Shown: one piece after another, positions 9,700 through 20,264 of the stretch
How the letters are laid out: every line of letters starts with the position of its first letter
Position numbering within the stretch: position 1 is the first letter of the stretch
Assembly (NCBI GenBank): GCA_913062815.1
Contig: CAJXWZ010000012.1
Span: 62,001-126,000, forward strand
Direction: 5' to 3'
Length of the DNA: 64,000 nt
Origin: an uncultured Colwellia sp.
GTDB lineage: Bacteria > Pseudomonadota > Gammaproteobacteria > Enterobacterales > Alteromonadaceae
Position numbers and translations under genes: made by a program
Notes under the pieces: generated by a model
What the model saw: the letters and a program-made list of their open reading frames with translations, nothing else
Told to the model about the DNA's origin: nothing
Databases searched by the model: none

Positions 9700-10692
9700 T
9701 TAGTTAGCTTTATTAATTAAACTATTAAGCTCTTTTTTAGCTAGAAAGCTATCCATAGTTGAACGCAGTAATTTATACAACAAAATTGAGCCATCAATTT
9801 CTTCTTTACGGTTTGTTAAACTCTCTATGTTTAATCCTAAAGGAAGATTATATGGGATCACAGCATCTAAAATTTGTTGTAAACTATTTGCGCAAATTCG
9901 TATGGATTCATGTAATGGGCTGGCAGAATTGAGTATACGTAAGCTGGTTGCTTCAGGCACACTTACACCTAACCATTCGATAAATTCTAGCGTTTTTTCA
10001 CTACCACAAGGTGAAAATGTCAAAATTAACCGCTGCGGTTTAAGGCCTTGTTTTTCACACTCAAGCGCATACCGAGTGAGCATGTCTATGGTTGCTTGCG
10101 GATTATAGATGGCTTGCGAGATAAAGAAATTACAGCCTTGAAGGTGTTTCTCAATTAAACGTTGATGCTCATTGCCTTTAACAGCATGACGCTCTGCAAT
10201 AGTGACGCCACCGATAAAAAAATCATGTTCATTTTCTACTAAGGTCTTATATGCATCGGACAAGGGTAGTGAAATTTCATTGTCTTTAGAAGGGCTGCCA
10301 ACCAGTACCACATCTTTAACGCCATATTTCTCCCATGCTTCATTTGCCCATTGATTAAAATCATCGCTACTCGATTGCACAACACTTTTATAAGTAATAA
10401 CAGGGTGGTTAGATTTGTCATTAAGTAATGATGAATAAAGTCTAGTGTCATGTGTTGACTTGAAAGGGAATGGCCTTGATTTTTTGGTACGAGAATTTTC
10501 ATCTTGAATGTCATAAACAATTAAACCATCAAAATCAATATCACTAACTCGCTCAAGTAACTTTTCAGCAATAATTTCAACAGCTTCAAGTGAGGTGTTA
10601 CTTTTTGGCGGTGTTGTGCCAATAAAATAGACACCTCTATTTATATCGTTATATCTTGCTTGAAGTTCTGATTGCTTGCTTACATTACTCAT
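9700..10692 (-). CDS. Methylenetetrahydrofolate reductase-family-like protein (divergent)
   Basis: 330 aa; FDGLIVYDIQDE, DVVLVGSPSK, FFIGGVTIAERH, CNFFISQAIYNP, LGLNIESL; MetF-like barrel organisation. Confidence 0.6.
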   Translation of the reverse strand: MSNVSKQSELQARYNDINRGVYFIGTTPPKSNTSLEAVEIIAEKLLERVSDIDFDGLIVYDIQDENSRTKKSRPFPFKSTHDTRLYSSLLNDKSNHPVITYKSVVQSSSDDFNQWANEAWEKYGVKDVVLVGSPSKDNEISLPLSDAYKTLVENEHDFFIGGVTIAERHAVKGNEHQRLIEKHLQGCNFFISQAIYNPQATIDMLTRYALECEKQGLKPQRLILTFSPCGSEKTLEFIEWLGVSVPEATSLRILNSASPLHESIRICANSLQQILDAVIPYNLPLGLNIESLTNRKEEIDGSILLYKLLRSTMDSFLAKKELNSLINKAN

Positions 10693-10848
10693 TTGGATTG
10701 TTGTTCATGGACGTTTAGATGTCTATATGGTCATTTATATCGACTGCATTGTCAACCACTGATTTACGAAAATAACGAAGAGTGTGGCTGCTTTTAGGGA
10801 TTTTTATAAAATAGGCGAGTGAAAAGCACAACAATGCTTAGTGAGTGC

Positions 10849-11862
10849 TTATTCTAAATCGCTTGTAGCTCGCTCCACCATTTGTTTCATTAAGCTATAA
10901 GAGAAGTGATTAAAAGGGGGAACAAATAAACCGGTGGAGAAAAGCCCTGGATTATCTTCTAATAACCCTCTATTGGAAATGTTGGCTGCTGGGATCATGG
11001 ATAAGTCATCAGCAATGCGTTGCTGTACCTTTTTACTGATAAAATAATTTGCAATTATTTCGGCTGCTTCAAGCTTTCTGCCAGATAAATGATGAACAAA
11101 ATTAATGGTGTCTAACCAAGCTAAGTAACCTTCTTGAAAATCAATAAGCTGCCAGTTTTCACCTTTTTTATTTTGTTGGCTGATCTCAGGGCCCCAACTG
11201 CTGACAATATCAAGGTTAGATGAGAAAAGAGGAGACTCAGCCCAAAGGTTACCTGCTTGTTGATAAATAGCGCGCAATTTCCGTTCTAATAGTCCATTTT
11301 CAGCCATTAGTGCTTTTAAAGCTTGACGGTCGCCTTGTTCTGTTAATGTTTGAATTTCAAAAGGGTGATGACCAATTGCTTGCCATAAGTCACTAACGGA
11401 TGTTGGAATTTTAGTTGTTCCAAGCTTTTGGGTATTAATATAAAAACCATATATACCGCCACCCCAGGGGATATACAAAGGATTACCAGCTTCCATTCCC
11501 ATAGAGATATTGATCAAATTGTTATTTAGAAATTGATAATTGGTAAGCCGTGGAGAATGTCGATTGATGGGTTGTAATAGTTTCGAAATTCTTTCGTCAT
11601 TCATTTTGATAAAAAATAAAGTAAGAAACGCGATGTCACATTGATTATTTCTTATTATTGAAAACATTTGTTCTTCGTCTTGCGCTAGCGTATCTATAAC
11701 TTGCGCGGTATATTGGTAACCCTGATCTGCGAGTTGCTTGTTAACTATGCTAAGGTCTGCTTGGGTGATATAACCCTCCCAAGTTAAAATCCGGATAGGC
11801 TGTGCGCTTAAGTTTGTACAGAAGAGTGCTAAAAGTATAAGAACCCAGCAAGGGTGCGACAT
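10849..11862 (-). CDS. Extracellular solute-binding protein (spermidine/putrescine PotD-like)
   Basis: Signal peptide; IRILTWEGYITQADL, YIPWGGGIYGFYINTQKLG, WAESPLFSSNLDIVSSWGPEI. Confidence 0.75.
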   Translation of the reverse strand: MSHPCWVLILLALFCTNLSAQPIRILTWEGYITQADLSIVNKQLADQGYQYTAQVIDTLAQDEEQMFSIIRNNQCDIAFLTLFFIKMNDERISKLLQPINRHSPRLTNYQFLNNNLINISMGMEAGNPLYIPWGGGIYGFYINTQKLGTTKIPTSVSDLWQAIGHHPFEIQTLTEQGDRQALKALMAENGLLERKLRAIYQQAGNLWAESPLFSSNLDIVSSWGPEISQQNKKGENWQLIDFQEGYLAWLDTINFVHHLSGRKLEAAEIIANYFISKKVQQRIADDLSMIPAANISNRGLLEDNPGLFSTGLFVPPFNHFSYSLMKQMVERATSDLE

Positions 11863-11977
11863 AAAAGAAATTTATATAAGTAAATGGGATTATTTAAGCA
11901 TAGACTTAAACTGGCAATTGAACAAATGTATACTCCCCTTAGCTAAAAGCCAGTTCTTAATTTAAGTAGATTGAAAG

Positions 11978-12400
11978 ATGAATGAAATATTACCCATTTC
12001 CATTAAAGTTAATGAAGAGTTAGTGCAACGGCTAACAAAAGTTGTTGCTGTAACTAATAAACTGGAAGCACAATTTAACTTTCAAACATTAGCGGCAAAT
12101 TGGTATGGCGATGAAGATAATATTCATTCAATTCTTTTACGATTGGAGTCAGCGGCAAGTTTTGAAAGTAATTGGCAGGTATTTGAAGAAAATTCATCAA
12201 TGAAACAATATAGTGACGATGTATTTTCAATTACTAACAGTGAGAGTAAGTTGTTTCAAACTGTTTGTTATATTGCCATCACTACCGTTGAATTAATGCT
12301 TGTTACTGAGCAAACAAAGCTACTTCCCGCTTTACTGCAAGTGAAATTACAAAAAGTACTTAATCTTATTGCAAAAAAACATGCGCTAACGTGTATATAA
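11978..12400 (+). CDS. Hypothetical protein
   Basis: 140 aa ORF with ATG start, in line with the downstream gene. Confidence 0.55.
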   Translation: MNEILPISIKVNEELVQRLTKVVAVTNKLEAQFNFQTLAANWYGDEDNIHSILLRLESAASFESNWQVFEENSSMKQYSDDVFSITNSESKLFQTVCYIAITTVELMLVTEQTKLLPALLQVKLQKVLNLIAKKHALTCI

Positions 12401-12421
12401 CTTCTATTGTAAAGGAATAAA

Positions 12422-13120
12422 GTGTCAATTAATCGCAGTAGGCTTGATCGTATTATTGCCGAAAAATGCCAAATAAACCGCAAAAAAGTGCGATTAATGT
12501 TGGCACAAAAGCGTATTAGGGTTGATGGTGTTATCGCTAATAATGTGGCCCAAGCAGTTGATAAATTTTCTGTTATCTTAGTGGATGAGGAAGCGATTCA
12601 ACAGCATCATCCGTTGTATATTATGCTTCATAAACCCATTGGCGTGGTATGTGCTACCAAGGACGATAAACATACAACAGTGATTGATTTACTCGAGACA
12701 CTTTTAACTGCCGAGGAACGAGCAAGTTTGCACATTGTCGGTCGTTTGGACTTGAATACTTCAGGTTTAGTGTTATTAACCAATGACAGTCGTTGGTCTG
12801 AACAATTAACTTCTCCTGAAAATAAAGTCCCTAAACATTATTTAGTGACTTTAGAAAGGCTTTTGACCAATGAATATATTACCGCTTTTGCAGAGGGGAT
12901 GTTTTTTGCCTTCGAAGGTATCACTACCAAACCAGCAACACTCAATATAGTTTCTCAATATCAAGCACATGTTGTATTAACAGAAGGGCGTTATCATCAA
13001 ATTAAAAGAATGTTTGGTCGATTTAGAAATCCAGTAGTTGCCCTACATCGCATAGCGGTAGGTGATTACCGTTTACCTGAGGATTTGAAGGTTGGAGAAA
13101 GTCGAATTATAGTGGTATAA
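12422..13120 (+). CDS. RsuA/RluE-family pseudouridine synthase
   Basis: S4 domain plus GRLDLNTSGLVLLTND catalytic motif and EGRYHQIKRMFGRF; GTG start. Confidence 0.92.
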   Translation: MSINRSRLDRIIAEKCQINRKKVRLMLAQKRIRVDGVIANNVAQAVDKFSVILVDEEAIQQHHPLYIMLHKPIGVVCATKDDKHTTVIDLLETLLTAEERASLHIVGRLDLNTSGLVLLTNDSRWSEQLTSPENKVPKHYLVTLERLLTNEYITAFAEGMFFAFEGITTKPATLNIVSQYQAHVVLTEGRYHQIKRMFGRFRNPVVALHRIAVGDYRLPEDLKVGESRIIVV

Positions 13121-13202
13121 CAAGGTGAAGTAGCAACCAGCAATAAGAGTATCAACAAGATATTATTAAGTATTCACCTACAATACCTGCACTGCTTTTT
13201 TA

Positions 13203-13232
13203 TAAGCCAGTTACAGAATTATAACTGGCTTA
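13203..13232. terminator. Intergenic stem-loop between convergent genes
   Basis: TAAGCCAGTTA-8nt-TAACTGGCTTA, 11-bp stem; poor U-tract. Confidence 0.45.
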
Positions 13233-13240
13233 CCGTACTT

Positions 13241-14080
13241 TTATTTAACGCCAAGTTCACGCAAACGTTCAAGCAAATAAGATGCTTGGGTATGTTTATC
13301 CGATAATTTAACTTCGCTGCGAGGATGTAAAAATAATGGTAGTGAAATGCGAGATTTAGTACTTGCTTTGCCACTTGGATTGATAACTCGGTGAGAAGTG
13401 GATGGGAAATAACCGCCTGAGGCTTCTTGCAGCATATCACCAATATTGATGATTAAGTTGCCAAAATTACTGGGCACATCCAACCAACTACCATCTTGAC
13501 TTTGAACTTGTAAACCTGGCTCATTGGCAGCAGGTAAAATAGTTAGCAAGTTAATATCTTCGTGAGCGGCAGCTCTGATAGCTCCGGGCTCTTCGTCACC
13601 TGTAATTGGTGGATAATGCAAAATACGTAGTAATGTATTGGGGGTGTTATCAATCATGCTGGATAGCTGTTGAGAATAGTTTTTTGAAACAGATGCTGGA
13701 CTATATTCTTCCACCCAATCTAATAGCTCATGGGCTAAGTTAGAGGCTAGTTCATAGTAATTGAGTATCTCATCTTTTAATGAGTCAGGAATACGACCCC
13801 AAGGGTAAATATGGAAGTATTCCTTAATGTCTTTATGTTGATGTCCTTTGGCTGTTTCTGAAATTTCAGGGGCAAAATAACCGTCTTGTTTCTCTACATC
13901 GAAAGCATAACTTTCTTTATTACCATTGGTAAAAAAATCTTGCCAATTATTATAAATAGACTCAACTAAAGATTGTTGGATAGGATGGTTAACTAAAACG
14001 CCAAAACCCGTTTCACGTAAGCTTTTAACAAATTTTTCCGCTGCGTCTTCTGCGGTGTAATCTACAACAGGTAGAATCAT
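13241..14080 (-). CDS. Isopenicillin N synthase-family 2OG-Fe(II) oxygenase
   Basis: AAHEDINLLTIL, LIINIGDMLQEASGGYFPSTSHRVINP, RISLPLFLHPR. Confidence 0.88.
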   Translation of the reverse strand: MILPVVDYTAEDAAEKFVKSLRETGFGVLVNHPIQQSLVESIYNNWQDFFTNGNKESYAFDVEKQDGYFAPEISETAKGHQHKDIKEYFHIYPWGRIPDSLKDEILNYYELASNLAHELLDWVEEYSPASVSKNYSQQLSSMIDNTPNTLLRILHYPPITGDEEPGAIRAAAHEDINLLTILPAANEPGLQVQSQDGSWLDVPSNFGNLIINIGDMLQEASGGYFPSTSHRVINPSGKASTKSRISLPLFLHPRSEVKLSDKHTQASYLLERLRELGVK

Positions 14081-14591
14081 GGTTTTCTCAAAGAAATAGA
14101 ATTATACGTAGATTGTAAACTGATTTTAGTTATCTTCAAGCTTGTCGGGTGCTGTTGATGTTTTCTGATTGTTTTTACGGCAATTTATTTTCCGATAATA
14201 CAAGACATAGCTTTTATTTCGTAGTCACACAAGACTATTGCAGTTGCGTTGTCTAATAAGCTACCGCCATGTAGCGTGCTCAAATAAGTGATAAAGCGAT
14301 AGGAAATGGCTATAAACGCTGTCCTTCGAATGCGTTTTAATGGGTCTTGCTCTTTGTTGCCAACACGGAATTAGGTATATAGGTTATGTAGTAGCATATT
14401 ACCTGTGCGAGGTACTTACATAGAGCTACTATGTTTCATTTCTAGTGCCGCGATCAAAAAGCATTTAATTAGAATAAAATCGAAACATGAAAGTTCAAAA
14501 GACCCTAAGAAAAAATAGAGAGACTTCTGATATTTGTATAGACTTAAGTATATACTAGATAAAAATTTACAATAATTAAGTGATAAATTAG

Positions 14592-14897
14592 ATGAAACTT
14601 TCTCTTTTCAGTGTTGGTTGTTTTCTTGTCGGTCTTACTGGGTGCTCAAGTAATGATGCAGTGTGTGAAGATATCACCTTAGCATCAGAACAGATACAAC
14701 AATGCCAAGCGCTACATCGTCAAATAGTTAATGCAAAGGGCAAACCTTTAATACGAACAGAACTTGAACGTAGATATCAACAAGACTGTATAGATATTCG
14801 TTATTACCGTGATGAAAAACAAGTTGCCATCTGCGGAAATAAGCATAAAAGCAAGGAAATCATTGAGAATATGGGTAGAGAAGCCAGTACTAACTAA
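14592..14897 (+). CDS. Putative small lipoprotein, hypothetical
   Basis: Signal peptide with lipobox-like LVGLTGCSS. Confidence 0.6.
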   Translation: MKLSLFSVGCFLVGLTGCSSNDAVCEDITLASEQIQQCQALHRQIVNAKGKPLIRTELERRYQQDCIDIRYYRDEKQVAICGNKHKSKEIIENMGREASTN

Positions 14898-15051
14898 CTT
14901 TTTATGTATTAATTTTCCTAAAAATCCATGTTAGCTTGACAGCTAAGGTGGATTTTTTTTGAATAAAAGTTCATTATGTTTATCTTAAAAATTTTCATTG
15001 TTCAGCTTATTGATAACTAGTGGTTCAATTGATACGGGTAAATTTTTACTA

Positions 15052-17685
15052 ATGGCTAATGCGCGCACCAAAAAAAATATAACTAACATCGCTGACAATA
15101 AAGACGAAAACGTCTCTAGTCAAACTGCGCCCGCTACCAATGAACTGCTTCCTCCCGCAAATGAATTGCACACGCTTCAGCAGCAATACCAAGATTTACA
15201 AATACGCTATAGTGCTTTGTTCAGTCTTAATCATTTATCCCAAGAGTGTGATGATCTACACAGCTTTTATCCCCAAGTACATCGAACTATCGCATCACTG
15301 ATGACGGCGAAAAATTTTTATATCGTTACTTACGATCAAACGTTTTCCACTTTAGAGTTTGTCTATTATGTAGATGAAAAAGATAAGAAACCAGAGGGGG
15401 TTATAGATTACAAAGACTTTACCGGATCATTTACTCATTTAGTTATTGAGTCAATGCAACCTTTGTTAGTTACTCCATCTCTTGAACAGCAACTACAAGA
15501 AAATGAAAAAATCAAACTTTACGGCTCTACAGGTATGGATTGGCTAGGCATCCCATTATTGCATAATGATTTAGTGATAGGGGTGATGGTTGTACAAAGC
15601 TATAGTGAGAAAACGCGTTATAACGAGCAAGATCTCAGTATGCTTACTTTTGCTGGTCAACATGTTGTTGGTGCCATGATTCGATTGCAAGATAAAGAAA
15701 GGTTAACGAGTGCTGTTAATGCTAGAACTCGGGAGTTAATGGCGCAAATCCGGGAACGGGAAAAATCTGAGTTATTACAAGAGTCTTTATATCGAATTTC
15801 TGAATTAGCCAATGATGCTAGTTTTGATATCAACATATTTTATTCAAAAGTGCATAATATCGTTGGTCAACTAATTAATGCCACTAACTTTTTCATCGCT
15901 AAATATGATCAAGACAGCGATACCATCGAATATGTTTATGTGGTCGACGAAGAATCAGACAACCCGAAAGATTTTTTTCAAACAAGAAAACTCTCTAATC
16001 ATTACTCTGAGCTGGTAATTCGTCAGCAAAAAACGGTGCTATTAACTAAGCAAAATATGACCGAGTTGTTTAACAAAGGTGAAACCAGAAAACCAACCTC
16101 GGGTGAACATTCATGGCTAGGTGTACCGCTCATTTATTCAGGGAAGTTGCTCGGCGTAATGGTTATTCAAAGTTACTCTAACCAAACTACCTATTCGCAG
16201 CAAGATGCAGAATTATTGAATTTTGTCTCTAATCACGTATCAGCAGCGATTAAACGACGCGAAACCTCTGATGTAGAAAGACAAAGTCATGAGTTATTAG
16301 AGCAACAGGTTAAACTAAGAACCCTAGCTTTAGAAGAAGAAATTGTTCAGCGTAAACAAGTGGAAAAAAAACTAAAGCATACAGCTTCACATGATAGTTT
16401 AACGGGTTTACCAAACAGAGCCGTATTCCTTGATTTATTAAATCATGCTATTGCCTGCAAAAAGCGCAAGCCTGATTTATCTTTTGCCGTGTTATTCTTA
16501 GATTTAGATCGTTTTAAAATGGTTAATGATAGCTTAGGCCATCATGCGGGTGACACTTTATTGAAACTCATTGCTCGCGAGTTATCGGCAATTGTCCGCG
16601 GTAAAGATACCGTAGCCAGATTAGGTGGAGATGAATTTGTTATATTAATTGAAGATTTGGATTCTGATAACGAAGCCTTTGAAATAGCACAACGAATTAC
16701 CGCGTTTTTAAAAGAGCCATTTACTATTAATAACCAGTTAGTTTTTACCGGTACTAGTATAGGTATTTTATTTAGTGATGAGCGGTATGATAGTGCTGAT
16801 ACTATGCTAAGGGATGCTGATACTGCTATGTATCATGCAAAGGACAATGGTAAGGGGCGTTATGAAGTATTCGATGCAAGTATGCATCAGAGAGTGCAAA
16901 ATGCACTTTCTCTTGAGGCTGACATTAGAGAAGCGATAGAATGGCAAGAATTTATTCCTTTTTATCAGCCCATACTTAAACTAGAAAATGAAGAGTTAAG
17001 AGGTTTTGAAGCGCTGGCTCGCTGGCAAAGTAAAAAACGTGGCTTTGTTTATCCTAATGATTTCATTCCATTAGCAGAAGAAACTAATCTTGTACAAGCT
17101 ATTGATTTACAAATATTAAAACAATCATGTCTTCAGCTTAAAATATGGCAAGAAACTTTATCCAGAGAAGATTTATATGTCAGTTGTAATTTATTCTGCA
17201 GTCAATTTTTTAGTCCTTCACTACCTGATGATATTGAAAATATTCTGAACGAAACTGGCTTAAAAGCAGAGCACTTAAGAGTAGAGTTAACTGAACGAGC
17301 ATTATTAGAAAATACTGATGTTGTTCTTTCTAATATGAAAGCGCTCAAACGCCTTGGTGTAAAAATACTGCTTGATGACTTTGGCACAGGTTATTCAAGT
17401 TTGAGTTATTTGCACCGCTTCCCTATTGATGTATTAAAAATTGATCGTTCTTTTATCAATAATGTTCACGAACACAAAAATAACCGGGCAATTATTAAAA
17501 CAATTGTCGATTTAGCCACCAATCTTCGTATGGCGACCGTCGGTGAAGGTATAGAAAATATAGAAGATGCCCAATTACTTCAAAAAATGGATTGCTTATA
17601 TGGACAAGGTTTTTACTTCGCGAAACCTATGCCTGCAAAAGAGATGGAACAATATATCAAGGCGAATTCACTTGAAAGTAAATAA
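15052..17685 (+). CDS. GAF-GAF-GGDEF-EAL cyclic-di-GMP signalling protein
   Basis: Two related GAF-like regions, ARLGGDEFVILIEDL, GFEALARW, LLDDFGTGYSSLSYL; ATG 15052 preferred over TTG 14998. Confidence 0.92.
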   Translation: MANARTKKNITNIADNKDENVSSQTAPATNELLPPANELHTLQQQYQDLQIRYSALFSLNHLSQECDDLHSFYPQVHRTIASLMTAKNFYIVTYDQTFSTLEFVYYVDEKDKKPEGVIDYKDFTGSFTHLVIESMQPLLVTPSLEQQLQENEKIKLYGSTGMDWLGIPLLHNDLVIGVMVVQSYSEKTRYNEQDLSMLTFAGQHVVGAMIRLQDKERLTSAVNARTRELMAQIREREKSELLQESLYRISELANDASFDINIFYSKVHNIVGQLINATNFFIAKYDQDSDTIEYVYVVDEESDNPKDFFQTRKLSNHYSELVIRQQKTVLLTKQNMTELFNKGETRKPTSGEHSWLGVPLIYSGKLLGVMVIQSYSNQTTYSQQDAELLNFVSNHVSAAIKRRETSDVERQSHELLEQQVKLRTLALEEEIVQRKQVEKKLKHTASHDSLTGLPNRAVFLDLLNHAIACKKRKPDLSFAVLFLDLDRFKMVNDSLGHHAGDTLLKLIARELSAIVRGKDTVARLGGDEFVILIEDLDSDNEAFEIAQRITAFLKEPFTINNQLVFTGTSIGILFSDERYDSADTMLRDADTAMYHAKDNGKGRYEVFDASMHQRVQNALSLEADIREAIEWQEFIPFYQPILKLENEELRGFEALARWQSKKRGFVYPNDFIPLAEETNLVQAIDLQILKQSCLQLKIWQETLSREDLYVSCNLFCSQFFSPSLPDDIENILNETGLKAEHLRVELTERALLENTDVVLSNMKALKRLGVKILLDDFGTGYSSLSYLHRFPIDVLKIDRSFINNVHEHKNNRAIIKTIVDLATNLRMATVGEGIENIEDAQLLQKMDCLYGQGFYFAKPMPAKEMEQYIKANSLESK

Positions 17686-17703
17686 TGTATTTATTTAAAG
17701 CGG

Positions 17704-18765
17704 TTATCCGTTAGTAAATTCAGCAATGGTGACTTCAACTTCTATATTTTTCCCTTGGCGATGTAACTTAAAGAGTAATGTAGTTTTTGGTCTCGTTTCA
17801 GCAACGATGTCTAAAGCTTGCACGATACTATGAATAGGTTGGTCGCCGATTTGATACACAACGTCACCCGCTTGAATACCAGCAGCAAAAGCGGGACTTA
17901 CAGGGCTGACTGCATCAACCACAAATCCTTTGGCATCGATTATATACTGGGTTGCAGAAATTCCTAACCAACCACGCACAACGCGGCCATTTTCAATAAT
18001 TTGCTGCATTATCTTGGCGGCAAGTTGATAAGGAATTGCGAAGAATATTCCTTGAATATTTAGTTGTGGGTTTGATTCTGTATATTGGCGCGAGTTAATG
18101 CCCACCAAGACACCGTTACTGTTTATGAGTGCACCACCTGAGTTACCCTCGTTGATCGCCGCATCCATTTGTAAAAAATTAAGATAATTGGTGTTACTCA
18201 AGCCACTACGACCTGTTGCGCTGATAATTCCTTGAGTGACGGTTTGCCCTAAGTTGAGTGGGTTACCAATCGCTAAAACAACATCTCCGGGTAACGATTG
18301 TTGTTGGCTTTCTTGTGGGATAGTAGGGAGATTGCTGGCGTTAACTTTAAGCACGGCTAAGTCCGTTATTTGATCAAAGCCTATTAACTCAGCAGGAAAA
18401 GGCTGCCCACTTTGCAAAACCACATAAATTAAATCGGCATTTTGAATAACGTGCAGGTTTGTCAATATATAACCATTACTATCCATAATGACACCAGAGC
18501 CTAATGTCGTGCTTTTTCTAGCTTTTCGGCCATAACCTTGTCGAGGTACAATATCTTCTGAGTAGATATTAACTACGGCTGGGCTAGCTATGCTAACCGC
18601 TTTTGCATAAGAAAGGGGTCTCGAGTTTTGCTTTTTAGTCCCTAATAGCTGCTCTGCAAGAGGAACATCACTTAAGTCCGGTATTAATAAAAGCAAAGCA
18701 ACAGCAAGTAATACACCGTAACTAATTGAATTTACAATGTACTTTAATGTGGATTCTAATTTCAA
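17704..18765 (-). CDS. degS: Periplasmic serine endoprotease DegS
   Basis: N-terminal TM anchor, trypsin-like GNSGGALIN, single PDZ; next to degQ. Confidence 0.93.
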   Translation of the reverse strand: MKLESTLKYIVNSISYGVLLAVALLLLIPDLSDVPLAEQLLGTKKQNSRPLSYAKAVSIASPAVVNIYSEDIVPRQGYGRKARKSTTLGSGVIMDSNGYILTNLHVIQNADLIYVVLQSGQPFPAELIGFDQITDLAVLKVNASNLPTIPQESQQQSLPGDVVLAIGNPLNLGQTVTQGIISATGRSGLSNTNYLNFLQMDAAINEGNSGGALINSNGVLVGINSRQYTESNPQLNIQGIFFAIPYQLAAKIMQQIIENGRVVRGWLGISATQYIIDAKGFVVDAVSPVSPAFAAGIQAGDVVYQIGDQPIHSIVQALDIVAETRPKTTLLFKLHRQGKNIEVEVTIAEFTNG

Positions 18766-18852
18766 AGGTGAGACTCAATGCGATAGTGATTTTTTTTATA
18801 CTTTTGAGTTTAACACAAAATATTTATCTTTAAGTGTAATCACCCAATAAAA

Positions 18853-18874
18853 AAGGCTAGTTATCACTAGCCTT
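18853..18874 (-). terminator. Rho-independent terminator downstream of degQ
   Basis: AAGGCTAG-TTATCA-CTAGCCTT with T-run on the minus strand. Confidence 0.75.
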
Positions 18875-18893
18875 GTTGCATAACCTTATTAAA

Positions 18894-20264
18894 CTATCGA
18901 ATCATCAAATACTGAGAATAATTATCACGAACGATATTTAAGGCAAAGACACCTTTCTTATCTTTTAAATAACTACGTAATTCAGCAACGTTTTTGATAC
19001 GAGTACGATTTATTGCGGTAATTAAATCCCCTGATTGTAAGCCCACTAGCTCAGCTGCTGAATCTTCTTCAATCTCTTTAACAATAACCCCGGAATTACT
19101 GGTGTTATTTTCCAATTCTGCACCTTCAAACATGCGATGAATAGTCGCTGCAGCTACATTGCTTGCTTGAGATTGTTTGAGCTTAACAGTAAATCTCTTT
19201 TCATCGCCATTGCGAACTATGGTTAATTTTACGTCTTTACCTGCACCAATAGAGCCTATTTTCCCTCTTAATTCATTAAAGGTTTTTATCGACTTGCCAT
19301 TTACCTTAACAATAACATCACCTGGTTTTATCCCTGCTTCATCTGCAGCTGAATCAGGTGTTACCTGTTCGATAAATCCACCTTGGTTCGTTTCTAATTC
19401 CATTGCTTTTACTAATTCACTGTTGACACTTCGGCCTGCAACGCCTAATACGCCTCGGTGTACTTCGCCAAATTCAATGATTTGCTTAGCTAGATTGTTC
19501 ATCATATTGCTTGGAATAGCGAAACCAATACCAATGTTGCCCCCATTAGGACCTAAAATAGCGGTATTAATACCAATTAATTCACCACGTAAATTGACCA
19601 GTGCACCACCCGAATTACCGCTATTTATGGCTGCATCGGTTTGAATGAAATCTTCATAATCTTCAATATTCAAACCACTACGGCCTAGAGCACTTACTAT
19701 GCCAGAGGTTACCGTTTGCCCTAAACCAAACGGACTGCCTATTGCGATGGCAAAATCACCAACCCGCAATTTGTCAGAGTCAGCAATTTTAATTTCAGTT
19801 AGGTTATCAGCATCAATCTGTAATAAGGCAATATCGCTATCAGCATCTGAGCCTATTTTGTTTGCTTTAACTTGGCGGCCATCACTTAATGTTACTAGTA
19901 TTTCATCCGCTCTTTCAATCACGTGGTTGTTAGTGACAATATAACCTTCTTTGGCATCTATGATTACACCTGAGCCTAAACCTCGAAAAGGTCGTTGCTG
20001 ATTTTGATTTTGGTTTTGATTGGGGTTGCCAAAAAAGCGAAAAATATTAGGAACACTCTGCTTAACATCATGAGTACCTTTTACCGCGATACTGACGACA
20101 GCGGGCGTTGACTTCTCAAGCATTGGTGCGAGGCTTGGCATTGTTTGACCATCAACAGAATTAGGCCAAATAGAATAAGCATGTGCTGTAGTTGGAAGTA
20201 TAGAGCTGGAAAGTAAAGCTGCACCAAGAATAGCAGATAATGGGATTATCGATATTTTTTTCAT
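18894..20264 (-). CDS. degQ: DegP/DegQ family periplasmic serine protease
   Basis: GSGVIIDAKEGYIVTNNHVI, GNSGGALVNLRGELIGINTA, two PDZ domains. Confidence 0.95.
   Translation of the reverse strand: MKKISIIPLSAILGAALLSSSILPTTAHAYSIWPNSVDGQTMPSLAPMLEKSTPAVVSIAVKGTHDVKQSVPNIFRFFGNPNQNQNQNQQRPFRGLGSGVIIDAKEGYIVTNNHVIERADEILVTLSDGRQVKANKIGSDADSDIALLQIDADNLTEIKIADSDKLRVGDFAIAIGSPFGLGQTVTSGIVSALGRSGLNIEDYEDFIQTDAAINSGNSGGALVNLRGELIGINTAILGPNGGNIGIGFAIPSNMMNNLAKQIIEFGEVHRGVLGVAGRSVNSELVKAMELETNQGGFIEQVTPDSAADEAGIKPGDVIVKVNGKSIKTFNELRGKIGSIGAGKDVKLTIVRNGDEKRFTVKLKQSQASNVAAATIHRMFEGAELENNTSNSGVIVKEIEEDSAAELVGLQSGDLITAINRTRIKNVAELRSYLKDKKGVFALNIVRDNYSQYLMIR

Noticed and set aside
19177-19644. 155-aa plus-strand ORF antisense to degQ
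   Set aside because: Lies fully inside a well-supported gene; composition typical of antisense shadow ORFs
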